A stretch of 64,000 bases of DNA from Ptychodera flava (taxonomy: Eukaryota; Hemichordata; Enteropneusta; Ptychoderidae), in contig NC_091946.1 of assembly GCF_041260155.1 (NCBI RefSeq), forward strand, positions 35,721,276 through 35,785,275, read 5' to 3'. Below, one piece after another: positions 23,701-34,400 of this stretch. The notes under the pieces are model-generated. The model saw only the letters and a program-made list of their open reading frames with translations. It was not told the origin of the DNA and made no database searches. The position numbers were made by a program, and so were the translations under genes. Every line of letters begins with the position of its first letter. The stretch's first letter is position 1.

Positions 23701-26700
23701 AATTGTTGACAAACCGATAATTTGTTGGCCTGCTTTTTAACGATGAAGGCGCTGTTTACTTCCGTAGGTTTTGTGCTTCAGGTACTAAATATGTGGAGGA
23801 TTTTTTATTTTAATCGTAGTTTGCCAAGCAGGCCAGGGGAGTTGCCACTGTTATGTTAAATGGCTCAAGAGAGACGGGAGCCTTTCGTAATGACAGGTGC
23901 GTTTTTATGACTTCGAAATATTCTCAATTTCTTTGTTTATTAGAACTGTATCACCAAAATCCAATCTGTAATATTAACCCAATATGCAATAACACTTAAC
24001 CCACTATGCAATACTAACCCAATATGTAATAACACAACCCAATATGCAATAATAACCTAATATGTAATAAAACTAAACCCAATATGCTGTACTAACCCAT
24101 TACGTAATAAAACTTAGCCAAATATACAACACTAACCCAATATGTAATGCTAACCAAATATGTAATAACACTTAGCCGTATATGTTATAACTCTAAACGT
24201 GGGATATAATGCTAAGCAAAATAAGACAAAAATACGCCTAGCAACCATAACACGCCCCCTAGTAACAATCACCATTCAATGTTTTGGTGAGAGTGAAGAT
24301 GGTGATAATTATTTATGTCTGCAAATGTGATCAAATACTGAGAATGCCAAGCAACCGGATGCACGTCCGTAGCAAGCATTTAATTTCAAATGATCTCAAA
24401 AAGCTATGGCCAATAAATCCACCAAATAAAATGTAATTATGTATGGCTATTTATCATGTCCTTGGCAACCATCAAACAATCAGGTTTTTATTTGTAAAAG
24501 TAAAAACGATTGCCTAGATCTTATACAACTCATGTTACATCATTACATCATTACATCTTTGGTTAAATGCAATATGTAATAAAACTTCTATGCATTGTCT
24601 ATGGAGTTGCTATTACGTATTGGGTTAACCCAATATGTAAAACCCATGTGTGTAGTAAAACTTCTATATGCATTGTCTATGGTGATGTTATTAAGTATTG
24701 GGTTAACTCAATGTGTATTAAACGTCCATGCATTGTCTATGGAGAGTTTGGGTTATATTGGGTTTAATATAATATTTGGTTAACCCAATATTTAATAAAA
24801 TCTCCATAGACATTGCATTGGAAGTTTTATTTCATATTTGGTTGACCCGATATGTAATGAAATTTATGAGCAATATTGATGCAGAGTTTGAAATATTTTG
24901 TTCACCCAAAATATTGTGTATTTGCACATATGTTTTAGAGAATACCCAAAATAGATACATGCATTCCTTCTATCCATTAAAATTGATCTCTCAATCTAAG
25001 TTGGATTATTATTTTTTGATTTGGTCACGTAAGCGTCTCAGAACTATTATTTATAGTTCTTATTATTTACCTATGGCCGTATTTACGTCTGACACAGTGC
25101 CCGCTCATTTGGATATGATATTACACAGTATATTGGTATATATGTAGTGGTAGTCGCTTTCATAGTTGCCTTTTGTTTTGGTTTTTTATGAATGTTGCTG
25201 ACCACAAAAGTTCCACAGGTAAACAAGTAAAAGAATCGAACCACTAATGTCAAGTTCTGATTAATGTGTGATCAGGTACAAACGAATCTGGTGAAACTTT
25301 CTCAGCAAAGCAAGTTTAGATAAGTGCATTACTTATGATCTCTGCCGATTTGTATCTTAGTAAACAAAAAAGCAAAATGTAAACATACATGGCAACTTTT
25401 ATAATGGCCTTAAAATCACCACAGTTGCTTTCATTAAAGAAACACAGTGACGATTGTCTCACTAAGTAAATATTAATAGAAAGTCACCCAATAGCAAGAA
25501 AAAAAAAGCATCTTGTATGACTCGCCTTTTGCAACGAACATTATTCCTTCGCCCAAAGAACACTGCATATAATTTAATCAAAATAAACAGAATTTGTCCA
25601 GCCATCATAACGTTACACTTGGAACAAATTTTCATAAAGAAACTATCGCGATATGATGAAAAGAAACGTTTATTTTCTAGAAAATTAAGGCAAGATTGAA
25701 ATTAATATTTACTTCCTTGCTGAGGGCGTTCTAATGGTTGCTGGCCATACTAAACATTTTTGCAAGTATGCTGACCTAAATAATTATCGCCTCCTTCACT
25801 TTTATCAATAGTTCTGAAGTGTTCGGAAATGAAGTGGTTGGTAGATGTATTTTTGTCTTATATGCTTACTAATATATCCTAAGTTTAGTGTTATTACATT
25901 TTTAGTTTAGTGTTATTACATATTAGGTTAGTTTTACATATTGGGTAAAGGGTTATTACATATTGGGTTAGTATTACATATTGGATTAAGCATTATACAT
26001 ATTGGGTTAATTATTATATATTTGGGTGATACAAGAGTTACCTTGAAGCAGTTTGAGAGAATCAACAGCTCCTCCGATAAAAAATGTATGATATTTACGA
26101 ATACAACATTCAATTCTATCCTCCTCAAATATAAATATCAGCCCAAAGAAAGTAATGCCGTGACTATATCATGAAGTGTCAAAATAAGGTTTTCTGTTAT
26201 ATTTACATTTACGGTATGTCAAATATACCGTAGTGTCTAAAAAGGGCCTTTTATATTCATACATACTATATTGGACACGCCGTAAATGACTGTCAAGTGT
26301 TCTCGTTCGGTGACCTTCAACCCTGTTGAACTCGTGTAGTAACTTTTTAAGTCTTGCAGCGAGGAAAGATAGTTCAACCCTGAAAAACATCAAAGCGGTT
26401 TTATTAATAATATTCAAATTTCATAATTATTAATATATTATGATTACGCTATAAGTGCCTTATTAGCTTTTGCAGCCCGCGATATACTACTAGTTGAATG
26501 GACTTGTCACCATCTGTCTTGGATTGTCACGCTTCAAATTTAGCGGGAAACACACATAAAAATGTGAATTTCCAAATCATATTGGAGTCAGTTCTGAAGG
26601 ATATGTTTAGTTAATTAATAAGTAAATTGATTGATTAATTGCATTTTTTCTATTCTAGCTTCTTTGCAAAATACGAGTTCCCGAATCTCGACCGTACAAA

Positions 26701-27839
26701 GGTGACGTCAATTAATATCGTGATCATCCACTCGCTTGATGTTCCGAAAGTGTGAGTATTCACAGTGAACGTCTAGTACTTTGCATAACCTGACATTTTT
26801 ACCACATCAACGGTGGTGGCGCTAGCATGTGTTGGCAGAGATTTTCAAACTTTTATATCACCCATTCTCCATTGCCTGTCTCTTCTTGCAGGGAAAGTTG
26901 TGGCGAAGGATCTGTGTTGGCGTTACAGAAGCTACTACAGGGGCGTGGATTCAAATATGAATGTGTTGACGACCCTGAGTAAGTGTGCTCAAATAACATT
27001 TTAAAGTTCATGTTGTTGTGTATCATTGACGAACGCCCTCTATGTCCATAAGTGGGTCATTGGTGATATCTATGAGACTAAGAAATTAAACGGGAGAAAG
27101 CATGAATTAGTTTCAGACAATTTTTACATCGTAGAAGACGCCTCCAGGGATGAGTGAAAGCCAACGTATAGGTCAGAAATTTTAATTGCGCACTTCATTG
27201 GCGAAAATAACTTTCTTGAATCAGAAGAGGAAAACTTTTGGGTCACTTGCGTAGTTTGGACAGAATCGTCAAAAATTATCAATATTGAAATTTCAAGATA
27301 CCCCATAATATTCTAAAAGTGTGAAAAATCAGTTTTGTGCAAGCATTATGTGACAGTGTTTCGGTTTTGAGGTCACGGAACGTCCCCGCACGATAGCGAT
27401 TTTTACTACAGCTGTAGATCTTTCAGAAGTCATGTGATCGACATCTTATGTTCTCACCGTCGTTCACCACTGTTCCTAACAGTCCATAGCAGGAGAACAA
27501 AATGTAGGCGTTAAGCACTCTCGCTCTGCTCAGCCCGAGGCTGAAACTAACACTTACAAGATGAACGGAATCAAATCGGAGATGCAAATTTAGCTTTATC
27601 TTGACACATCCAGTGCTGTACATCTCGTCGACTTTGCCGTAATTTTCTGTCGTGTGTTCTTGTCTTTCCACAGTGCCATCCATTACATCCTGTGTTCAGA
27701 GAACCCAGAATCACGTGACTGCAAAGCCTGGCAACTGTCTATGTGCGACACCAATGTCGCTGCAACGAAGCCAATCTCGGGCGTTTTGGTTCTAATGGCG
27801 ATGGCATTTCATCTGTTGAGCTCGATGATAGCATTATAA
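20773..27839 (+). CDS. ADP-ribosyl cyclase, paralog 2, predicted GPI-anchored
   Basis: Seven coding exons: 20773-21029, 22412-22544, 23153-23365, 23820-23896, 26659-26751, 26892-26978, 27674-27839. Exon phases match paralog 1. The product is 341 aa, the longest of the three, because exon 1 has about 21 extra residues after the signal peptide. Catalytic equivalents are W134, E155, W195 and E233. All five disulfides conserved in the family can form, including C108-C186 (CD38 C99-C180). The C-terminus is ISGVLVLMAMAFHLLSSMIAL with no basic residues after it, as expected for a GPI-anchor signal (BST1/CD157 is GPI-linked). Intron 4 is swollen to 2762 nt by a foldback element. Sequence supports a functional ectoenzyme; the anchor type is prediction. 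Confidence 0.93.
21590..22320 (-). mobile_element. LINE relic in intron 1 of paralog 2
   Basis: On the minus strand, pieces of an RT C-terminus are visible: LRLDYCNSLLFSLP, IQNSLAYLVSKTKKSDHI and LRNLDWLPIHRR, with more decayed upstream pieces to about 22300. The same relic, at the same intron position and orientation, lies in paralog 3 at 32170-32890. It therefore predates the split of paralogs 2 and 3. Paralog 1 lacks it. Confidence 0.8.
23475..23625. repeat. (GAT)n-rich repeat in intron 3 of paralog 2
   Basis: Imperfect GAT/GAC trinucleotides run for about 150 bp. A shorter related tract (about 38805-38890) occupies the same intron of paralog 3, with shared flanks (GGCTTA..CTCTGCTAAATGGCAAC). 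The His-rich and Met-rich open frames here are artefacts of the repeat. Confidence 0.9.
23947..26033. mobile_element. Foldback element with tandem-repeat arms in intron 4 of paralog 2
   Basis: The ends are inverted: TGTATCACC at 23947 and GGTGATACA ending at 26033. The arms consist of tandem AACCCAATATGTAATAA-type units, about 24 bp each. They read forward at 23970-24200 and reverse-complemented at 25890-26025. Internal patches at 24560-24860 carry the same units in both orientations together with a GCATTGTCTATGG phrase repeated three times. No transposase is seen. Intron 4 is 724 nt in paralog 1 and 688 nt in paralog 3, so the element is private to paralog 2. It resembles foldback (FB-like) transposons in architecture only. 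Confidence 0.8.
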
Positions 27840-28041
27840 AGTAGCCATAATGATTTCATACTTTTTACTTTATATAATGTTTTCAAACATATGAATTTGA
27901 AATGAAGTTTGATGTCCCAAAATCTCGCACACAGCCCTTATTTGAATTAGTTTGTTGTTTCTGTCACTTTTTCGAAATCGAAAATGTACTTTTAAACGAA
28001 AAGGATTTGAACAAATTTGCTTTACCGTTTTAGTTTTTCAG

Positions 28042-28046
<5 letters not shown>

Positions 28047-28098
<52 letters not shown>

Positions 28099-28109
28099 GG
28101 GAGAGAGAG
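28047..28109. repeat. (GA)n microsatellite with poly-G
   Basis: An AG dinucleotide run is followed by a G tract and more GA. It lies about 200 bp after the paralog 2 stop codon. The homologous position after paralog 3 (46615-46697) carries a longer GA run, so the microsatellite is part of the duplicated 3' flank. Confidence 0.95.
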
Positions 28110-28955
28110 AGTTCAGACTTTTGATGATCAAAGTTTCCGAAATTGTGCAAGGACTGTTTTGGGCCAAAAAATTTCAAATTTATGACTATAATTTCAGTGA
28201 CTTATGTAAAAAATTAAAATAAAAAAATGTGATTTCGATGATATATGTACACCAGTTGATATATTTTTATATCGTGTGCGACCAATATTGATTGGAGGAA
28301 AGAAAACTATTACATGCATATACATAATTGTACTAGCCACAGCAAATAGAGGTACACTTTGAGATTATATATTAACCAAAAGAATTACAGTGTGAATATT
28401 AGTAATCCAGGAACGTATCGTGGCCGTGATTTGTTTGCGATAACCCGACCTACCCTATTTAGAAGACCTCCAATCCCAAACTGTTTTTGCCATTTGAAAA
28501 GATATTCATAATCTTATCAAAGTTTGTTGTTTTTGATGGATTACGTTCCATAAAAAATGACCGACTAACCATAATTTCTTATCAAAATAAATTGTTTCCT
28601 GACTCGTCAAAGAGTTTACAAAATTCTAATGAAGCAGGGGATATTACTTTTGTTACTGAGCTTAAATTTGTTCAAGGCTTAGAGCCGAGAAATTCCAAAT
28701 AGATTACACATTTTTATTAGCGTTTGAAAACAGCGTCAGAAAGTTACCAACCTACCCGAGGCAGCTATGTTAGCATTGAGAACAATGAACTTCTCTGCCT
28801 CGCGAGAGCGCCTTACCATGACGTAACAGTTTATGACATGCATTACAAAGAGGATGCATGTTGCTGATAACTACAACGCAAAAGAGACTATACAAAGCAA
28901 AGGCAATCTGATCAAGAATGTAATCGTCTCTGGAAAATCAAAGCAAGTAATCCAC

Positions 28956-29290
28956 ATATGAAGTTGGGACGACTACATCACCTAATGACAAGTTTATACT
29001 ACATAATCGAACAACTACATCACATAATGACATGTTTGCACCATATAATGGAAGGACTGAATCACATCATGACAAGTTTATACCACATAATGGAACAACT
29101 ACATCATATAATGGCATATTTACTCCACATAATGGAAAGACTGCATCACATAATTACAAGTTTAGACCACATAATGGAACAACCACATCACATGACAAGT
29201 TTACAGTACATAATGGAAAGACTGCATCGCATAATGACAAGTTTAGACCACATAATGGAATGACTACAGTGCATAATGATGAGTTTAAAC
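28956..29290. repeat. Minisatellite of CATAATG-type units (forward orientation)
   Basis: Units alternate between ACTACATCACATAATGACA and AGTTTATACCACATAATGGA, giving a period of about 37-38 bp over about 9 copies. Traces continue beyond the inserted TIR element (CTACATAATATAATGTAAAG at about 30515-30540). The array was therefore split by that insertion. It is the opposite-strand counterpart of 16685-17125. Confidence 0.85.
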
Positions 29291-29291
29291 C

Positions 29292-30510
29292 ACCCAAGGC
29301 AGCCTTCAGTAATTACAGGGGGCTTGGCCGGGGGAATTCCACGCACACCTGTACCGTAGAATATGACCATCACCTATCCTCCTGTCTAAAGTGTGACCCT
29401 TCCTCTGTCCGACATTCTAAAACTTAACTCTTATCTCAACCATTGCATTATTCTCCCAATGAATAACTGAAACAATATCAGCTAATTTATACATAACTCT
29501 ACATAACTATACATAACTATTCGTTTAATTGTTATGTAAGTTTTGGGCAGAAATAACAGGAGGAGAGCTTGAGTTTTTGGAGGGAATATCGCAATTTATC
29601 AAGCGAGCATTTTTGAAGAGACATGATTTTTTATAGATTTGCGGGAGGGTTACCATATTTTCTGCAACTTCGAGAAGGCAAGATGTGGCTGATATAGTGC
29701 TTCATCCAAAAATATCACGACATAATACATGGAGTCTAACAAGGAAACTATTGACAATTTTCCCCTACAAAACAATATATATTACATTTATATATGTTTA
29801 ATAATATATTTGAATATATTTTGCTTGAAGTAAGAAGTAAACGGTGCATTTGTGTACAAGAAATTTTGATTTTTGTATTTCATCGAAAACGTTGATTCAC
29901 TATACATGGCAGTCTTTGAGGAAACTGTGAAAAATTTGTTTTAAACACAATACTCGGCAGATCTGTGTACTTATGTATGCTTGATTATTGATATTAATGT
30001 TCTTGATTAGACTAGGGTGCTTACAAGTCCATGTGTGTGCAATAAATATGATTTTGGAATTTCACCGAAATATTGATTCAGTATACATTGTAGTCTATGA
30101 GAGAACTATGAATATTTTTTTCCAACGTATAACTAACATTATATGTGCATTTACAGACATTTACACTTTGCTACCTGTCCAATATGTTTTTGTGTCTCAT
30201 TCTTTCATCAGTTTTAACAGTTCAAGATGTTCAATGTCGGATATCACTGCATCTTCTTTGCTTGTGAAACTTGTTGACTGTATTATATGTATTTAAAAGA
30301 ATTGGTGTATTTCATTGGTGATTTCCTATTCAGGAAATATCCGAGGACGATAAAAGGTTTGGCCGTAAAATCAGCTTCTGTTAAAAGTGATCCTCCCCAC
30401 AAGATAGGTTAATAAAAAGTGACCCTCCCCCTTGGACAGTTTTTCTCAAAAGTGACCCTCCCCCAATTCCACCGGCCCACCCCCTGTAATTACTGAATGC
30501 TCCCTAAGGG
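29292..30510. mobile_element. TIR element carrying ~180-bp satellite-like units (copy A)
   Basis: Inverted ends at about 29292-29336 and 30465-30510 share TTCAGTAATTACAGGGGG, GGCCGG and GGAATT. Inside, GTGGCTGATATAGTGCTTC is followed by repeated units of about 180 bp. These contain GTACAAGAAATTT, TTTCATCGAAAA, TTGATTCA and TATACAT..AGTCT. The same internal units and flanking phrase occur in the element at 47795-54962 in opposite orientation. No transposase is encoded, so it is non-autonomous. It sits inside the CATAATG minisatellite. Confidence 0.75.
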
Positions 30511-31159
30511 AACTGCTACATAATATAATGTAAAGTTTATACCAGCTATGGTGTTCCATACATTAAAGCCTCTATAGCTACGCGATAATTAGTTTATTAT
30601 AGCGACACCGCTATGCTATAGCATCACGCAAACATGTGTGCCCTATGCAGAAAGTGTGTCGGGGGAAATTGAAATCAACTGCACTGGTTTTCATAAAACT
30701 AACAAGACATTGTGATAAGGTAAAAATATATACAAGAAAATGAATATTTGGTCTACAGACGATAGTCTGTAAGTTACCATGACACCATTTTTTTCATAAT
30801 GGCATAGATAGGACAAATAAGTTGTCTGAACAAGACTTGTCCATGGACCAGTGCATGGTAACGTTACATTGTATCTCAATAAGGATTGCTAATCGTTAAC
30901 TCTCATTTACAACCTCAGACAAAGCTGGTTTTGCCTGTGTACAAACAGAATTTCTCAAGTGGGCTTAATCAACAGTAAAGTGGCCAAGGTATAACTTTGC
31001 TGGGTTCTGAAAGGATTCAAGTAGGGGTCCGGGGGTGTCAAAAGCCATATAGAGCCGCTCTTGGCATTCCGTTAAAAAATTGACAGGTCAGCGATAGAGT
31101 TTTTTGATAGCAAAAAGTAGCCAGGGAAAAAGCAAAAAAGACTTCAAAGGACAACAATG

Positions 31160-31437
31160 TCCCTTGCCGTAAACTTCGGATCAAACTGAGGTCAATCACT
31201 TTTCGCCAATAGTTACTGCAGCAATGTAGGGTGTGTTCATGTGTTCTCTCGCTGATTTTGTTAATTTGTTAGAAGTTCCTGATCATTTCTAATTCTCTGT
31301 ACTCGCTAATATAAAATTACAGTGATATAAGGACATTGCCGACAGTTCCCTGCATTCAACAAAAGTCAGCTTGGCAGAAGAACGTGAAAGCTTCTGTGCT
31401 TTTTCCACCTTGTTTCAACCCCTGAAATATTCGCAAA
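31160..31437 (+). promoter_or_regulatory. Putative promoter/5'UTR of cyclase paralog 3
   Basis: Homologous to 7480-7719 before paralog 1 along its whole length (AATCACTTTTCGCCAATAG, GGGTGTGT.CATGTG, AGAAGTTCCTGATCATT, GTACTCGCTAATAT, CAGCTTGGCAGAAGA). One CCAAT box remains at 31206-31210. The first CCAAT of paralog 1 reads TCAAT here, and the inverted ATTGG is changed to ATTTT. Confidence 0.5.
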
Positions 31438-34400
31438 ATGAATCACACAGAAAGTATATATTTTGTCCTTGTGACGGTTATGGTGCTGTACCTCTCATCT
31501 GGAACATGTTTGGCTCAGAAGGGGGAGTTCAACTACGGCAAAACAACACCTCACCTCAAAGAGATATTTTTCGGCCGATGCTGGGATTACCAATTCGGCT
31601 TCAACCGAGTGTCCCATGGCACCAAGTAAGCTCTTTAGAAATGAGTCTGTCTCTTACAGAAGAAGTCATGAAATTCAAGCTCTCGATTGATCTGATCGCT
31701 GGAGACACTGTGATCTAAATGAAGTCGACGATAGTCGACGATAAATTTTCAGTTTATAGATGTGAAATACCGAATATTTTTTGATACTAATGCGGATGAA
31801 ATCTTACGTGTAAGGAATATCCGAAACCCGACTGCGATCGTACTGGAAAAATGGTTCTAAAACCCGACTTCATTTTCAAAGTGATATTCCACTCATTATA
31901 TATTAAAGGGAAATGACCCCCCCCCCCATCCGAGCTATGAAATTGTATGTATTAAGTTTGTTTTGTTTTTGTTGTTGGATGTGTGAGCATACTACAGGAT
32001 TTCTCCTTAGTTTTTTTAAATGTTGAGCGTTGCGTAAAATTGACTTTCACATTCATGATACAGTATGTTGTGTTCACAATGGCGATATCGCGTCTCTTGT
32101 CAAATGGCTTTTATTTGCAGTTGTGTGTGGGCAACATGTTTTGTTTGCAGTTGTGTTCAGCCGATTTTTGAAACCCGGATGTAAGTCTCAAGGGAATCGG
32201 ATGCATTGTTTACAAGTAAACTGTGACAGGTCGACCTACCTTGCAGACAACCTCCTTTTAAATAACGTTTTAAAATATTGTTTAAAGCCTTGAAAGTTAA
32301 ATAAGAAATTTTGAACTTTGTTCGCTTATTGACTTAAGGCAATGCAAGTTATGCACTTGTCGAATATGATCAGATTTCTTAGTTTTTGATACCAGGCGTG
32401 TAGCGGGGTTCTGAATTAGATGTTGTTTCTTGCGGCAGACCAAACAGCAAACTGTTAGAGTAATCAAGTCTGAATGGTATGAAAGCATGAACTAAATTTT
32501 CGATAGAACTCTGATCAAAAAATGTACTTATTTTACCAAATGTCCATACAGAAAATGATGTCGATTTAGAAAACACAACTTGCGACAAGAGCAGGCATAG
32601 ACACTTACGCATCCAGTGTAATACCAGGATTACGGGGTGCTGATACCGCCAACTACACTGTGTATATCACAGGAACGTGGCCGAAATCCATCACTAAACT
32701 TCGAGGAAAGTTTTACCATGTCAGTTTTAAAGCCTAGTCATAAACGAATATTCAATTTACAGAAACAGCCATAAGTATCACCAACGATTGCTTTGCCTCG
32801 GCGAAGCATCATGGAGCGATAATATAAAAAACACTCCAAGGAACAGACGGACTAAACTGAGAACATGATGAGCAGGCTGAACTTGAAACCATCTTTCTAA
32901 TTTTTGAAAAGATAAATTTATTCCAACATTGATAAAAAAGAAAGCTAACTATATATAAATGGAAATATGTTCAGTTCATAATGATAGTACACAGGATAGG
33001 TCCGAAAAGTAGCTATTTAATTTTAAAGGTGAGAGAAATATCAATAAAATAATATAATCATAGGAATGCGTTTAAGGCGCATCGTTTACCTTCAAGTCTA
33101 ACAAGGCTTGATAACTTTGTCATTTTAATTCACCAACTTCGATCTCATAAATGAATACAGTGTATTCATCCTTGAAGAGAGGTGGCATTTTAATTGCATA
33201 ACATAGGATTGGAGGGTAACCTTAATCCTATCAAAGACAACTGAGTTTCTTATATCCCAACATCAGATAATGTAGATAATTTCTGATGTTGAACCATCTT
33301 TGTTTTGTTTTGTTTTGTTTTTGTAAAAGATAAATTTATTTCAACAAAGTCGCAAATAAAACAAATCTACATAACTGTGAATGCGTTAAGATTAAAATGC
33401 AACTTGTCTAAAAAAACCAAAAAATCAGTCATTTAACTACAAAGATCATCATATAAGTGCATTCAGGATGCATTCTTCTCCTTCAAGTCTTACAAGGCTT
33501 GAAAACTTTGTGATGTAATCATAGACAATGAATTGAAATGATGGTATTTGACGCACACTATCTACTTTCGTCCCTTTTACAGCAAGACATGTACACGACT
33601 CTGGGAGTTATTTCAAGCAGCATTCATTTACCGACATCCCCGTGACGTCACTCATGACATGTACGAGCCGTTCATTAAAGAAGCCATGCAACCAGTAGCT
33701 GTCAACAAGGTCTGCCACGAATTCCAGAAATCGGTGAAGTTGGATTTTAGAATGTAAATACCGAGAGAGAGGGGTATCTATGTATGAATGAGTGCTCATA
33801 CTCATGACCAGAAAGCGACGCTGTCTTATGTCAGAGGTCAGAAATAATAATACTTATCAACACACTTGACAGAGGGCAAATTAAAACCACAAAAGAAGAA
33901 AAAAAACATGATTTTTTACGGTATCTTATTGCCGACACGCGTAAGGAGGCTTTAAAAATAAGAATTCGGGTAAATGAGTAGACTTGCCAAAGTCTAATGG
34001 CTTATTGATATCCTAACAGGGAAAACTGAATGATTCAACATCGGGAAACTCTGTTAATCCATGACATTATTAGCAAACCATTTCTTCACCCTGAAATCAA
34101 AACATGACAGTTAAAATACTGGCAAATTTCATTACGTCATCAGTTCACATGACAATTTACATTAAAATTGGACCAAATTTCGATCTTGAATGTGCGTTCT
34201 TAGCACTGTATTTCTGAATTAATGACACGTTCAGCGCGGTATCTTTATCGATCAACCACATATATAATCAAAATAGGCAAATGAGGAATTACGAATTGAG
34301 TTAAATGCTAAATTGGTGTTGGTTTTCCAGAGTAAGAACAGCAACGTTAATGACGAAGTCTCTAGTTGTGCAACGTTGACTGCAAATTGCAATAAGAAAT

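Noticed and set aside
24776..25147. A 123-codon frame in intron 4 of paralog 2
   Set aside because: It lies within the foldback element and starts in its internal repeats. No domain is recognisable.
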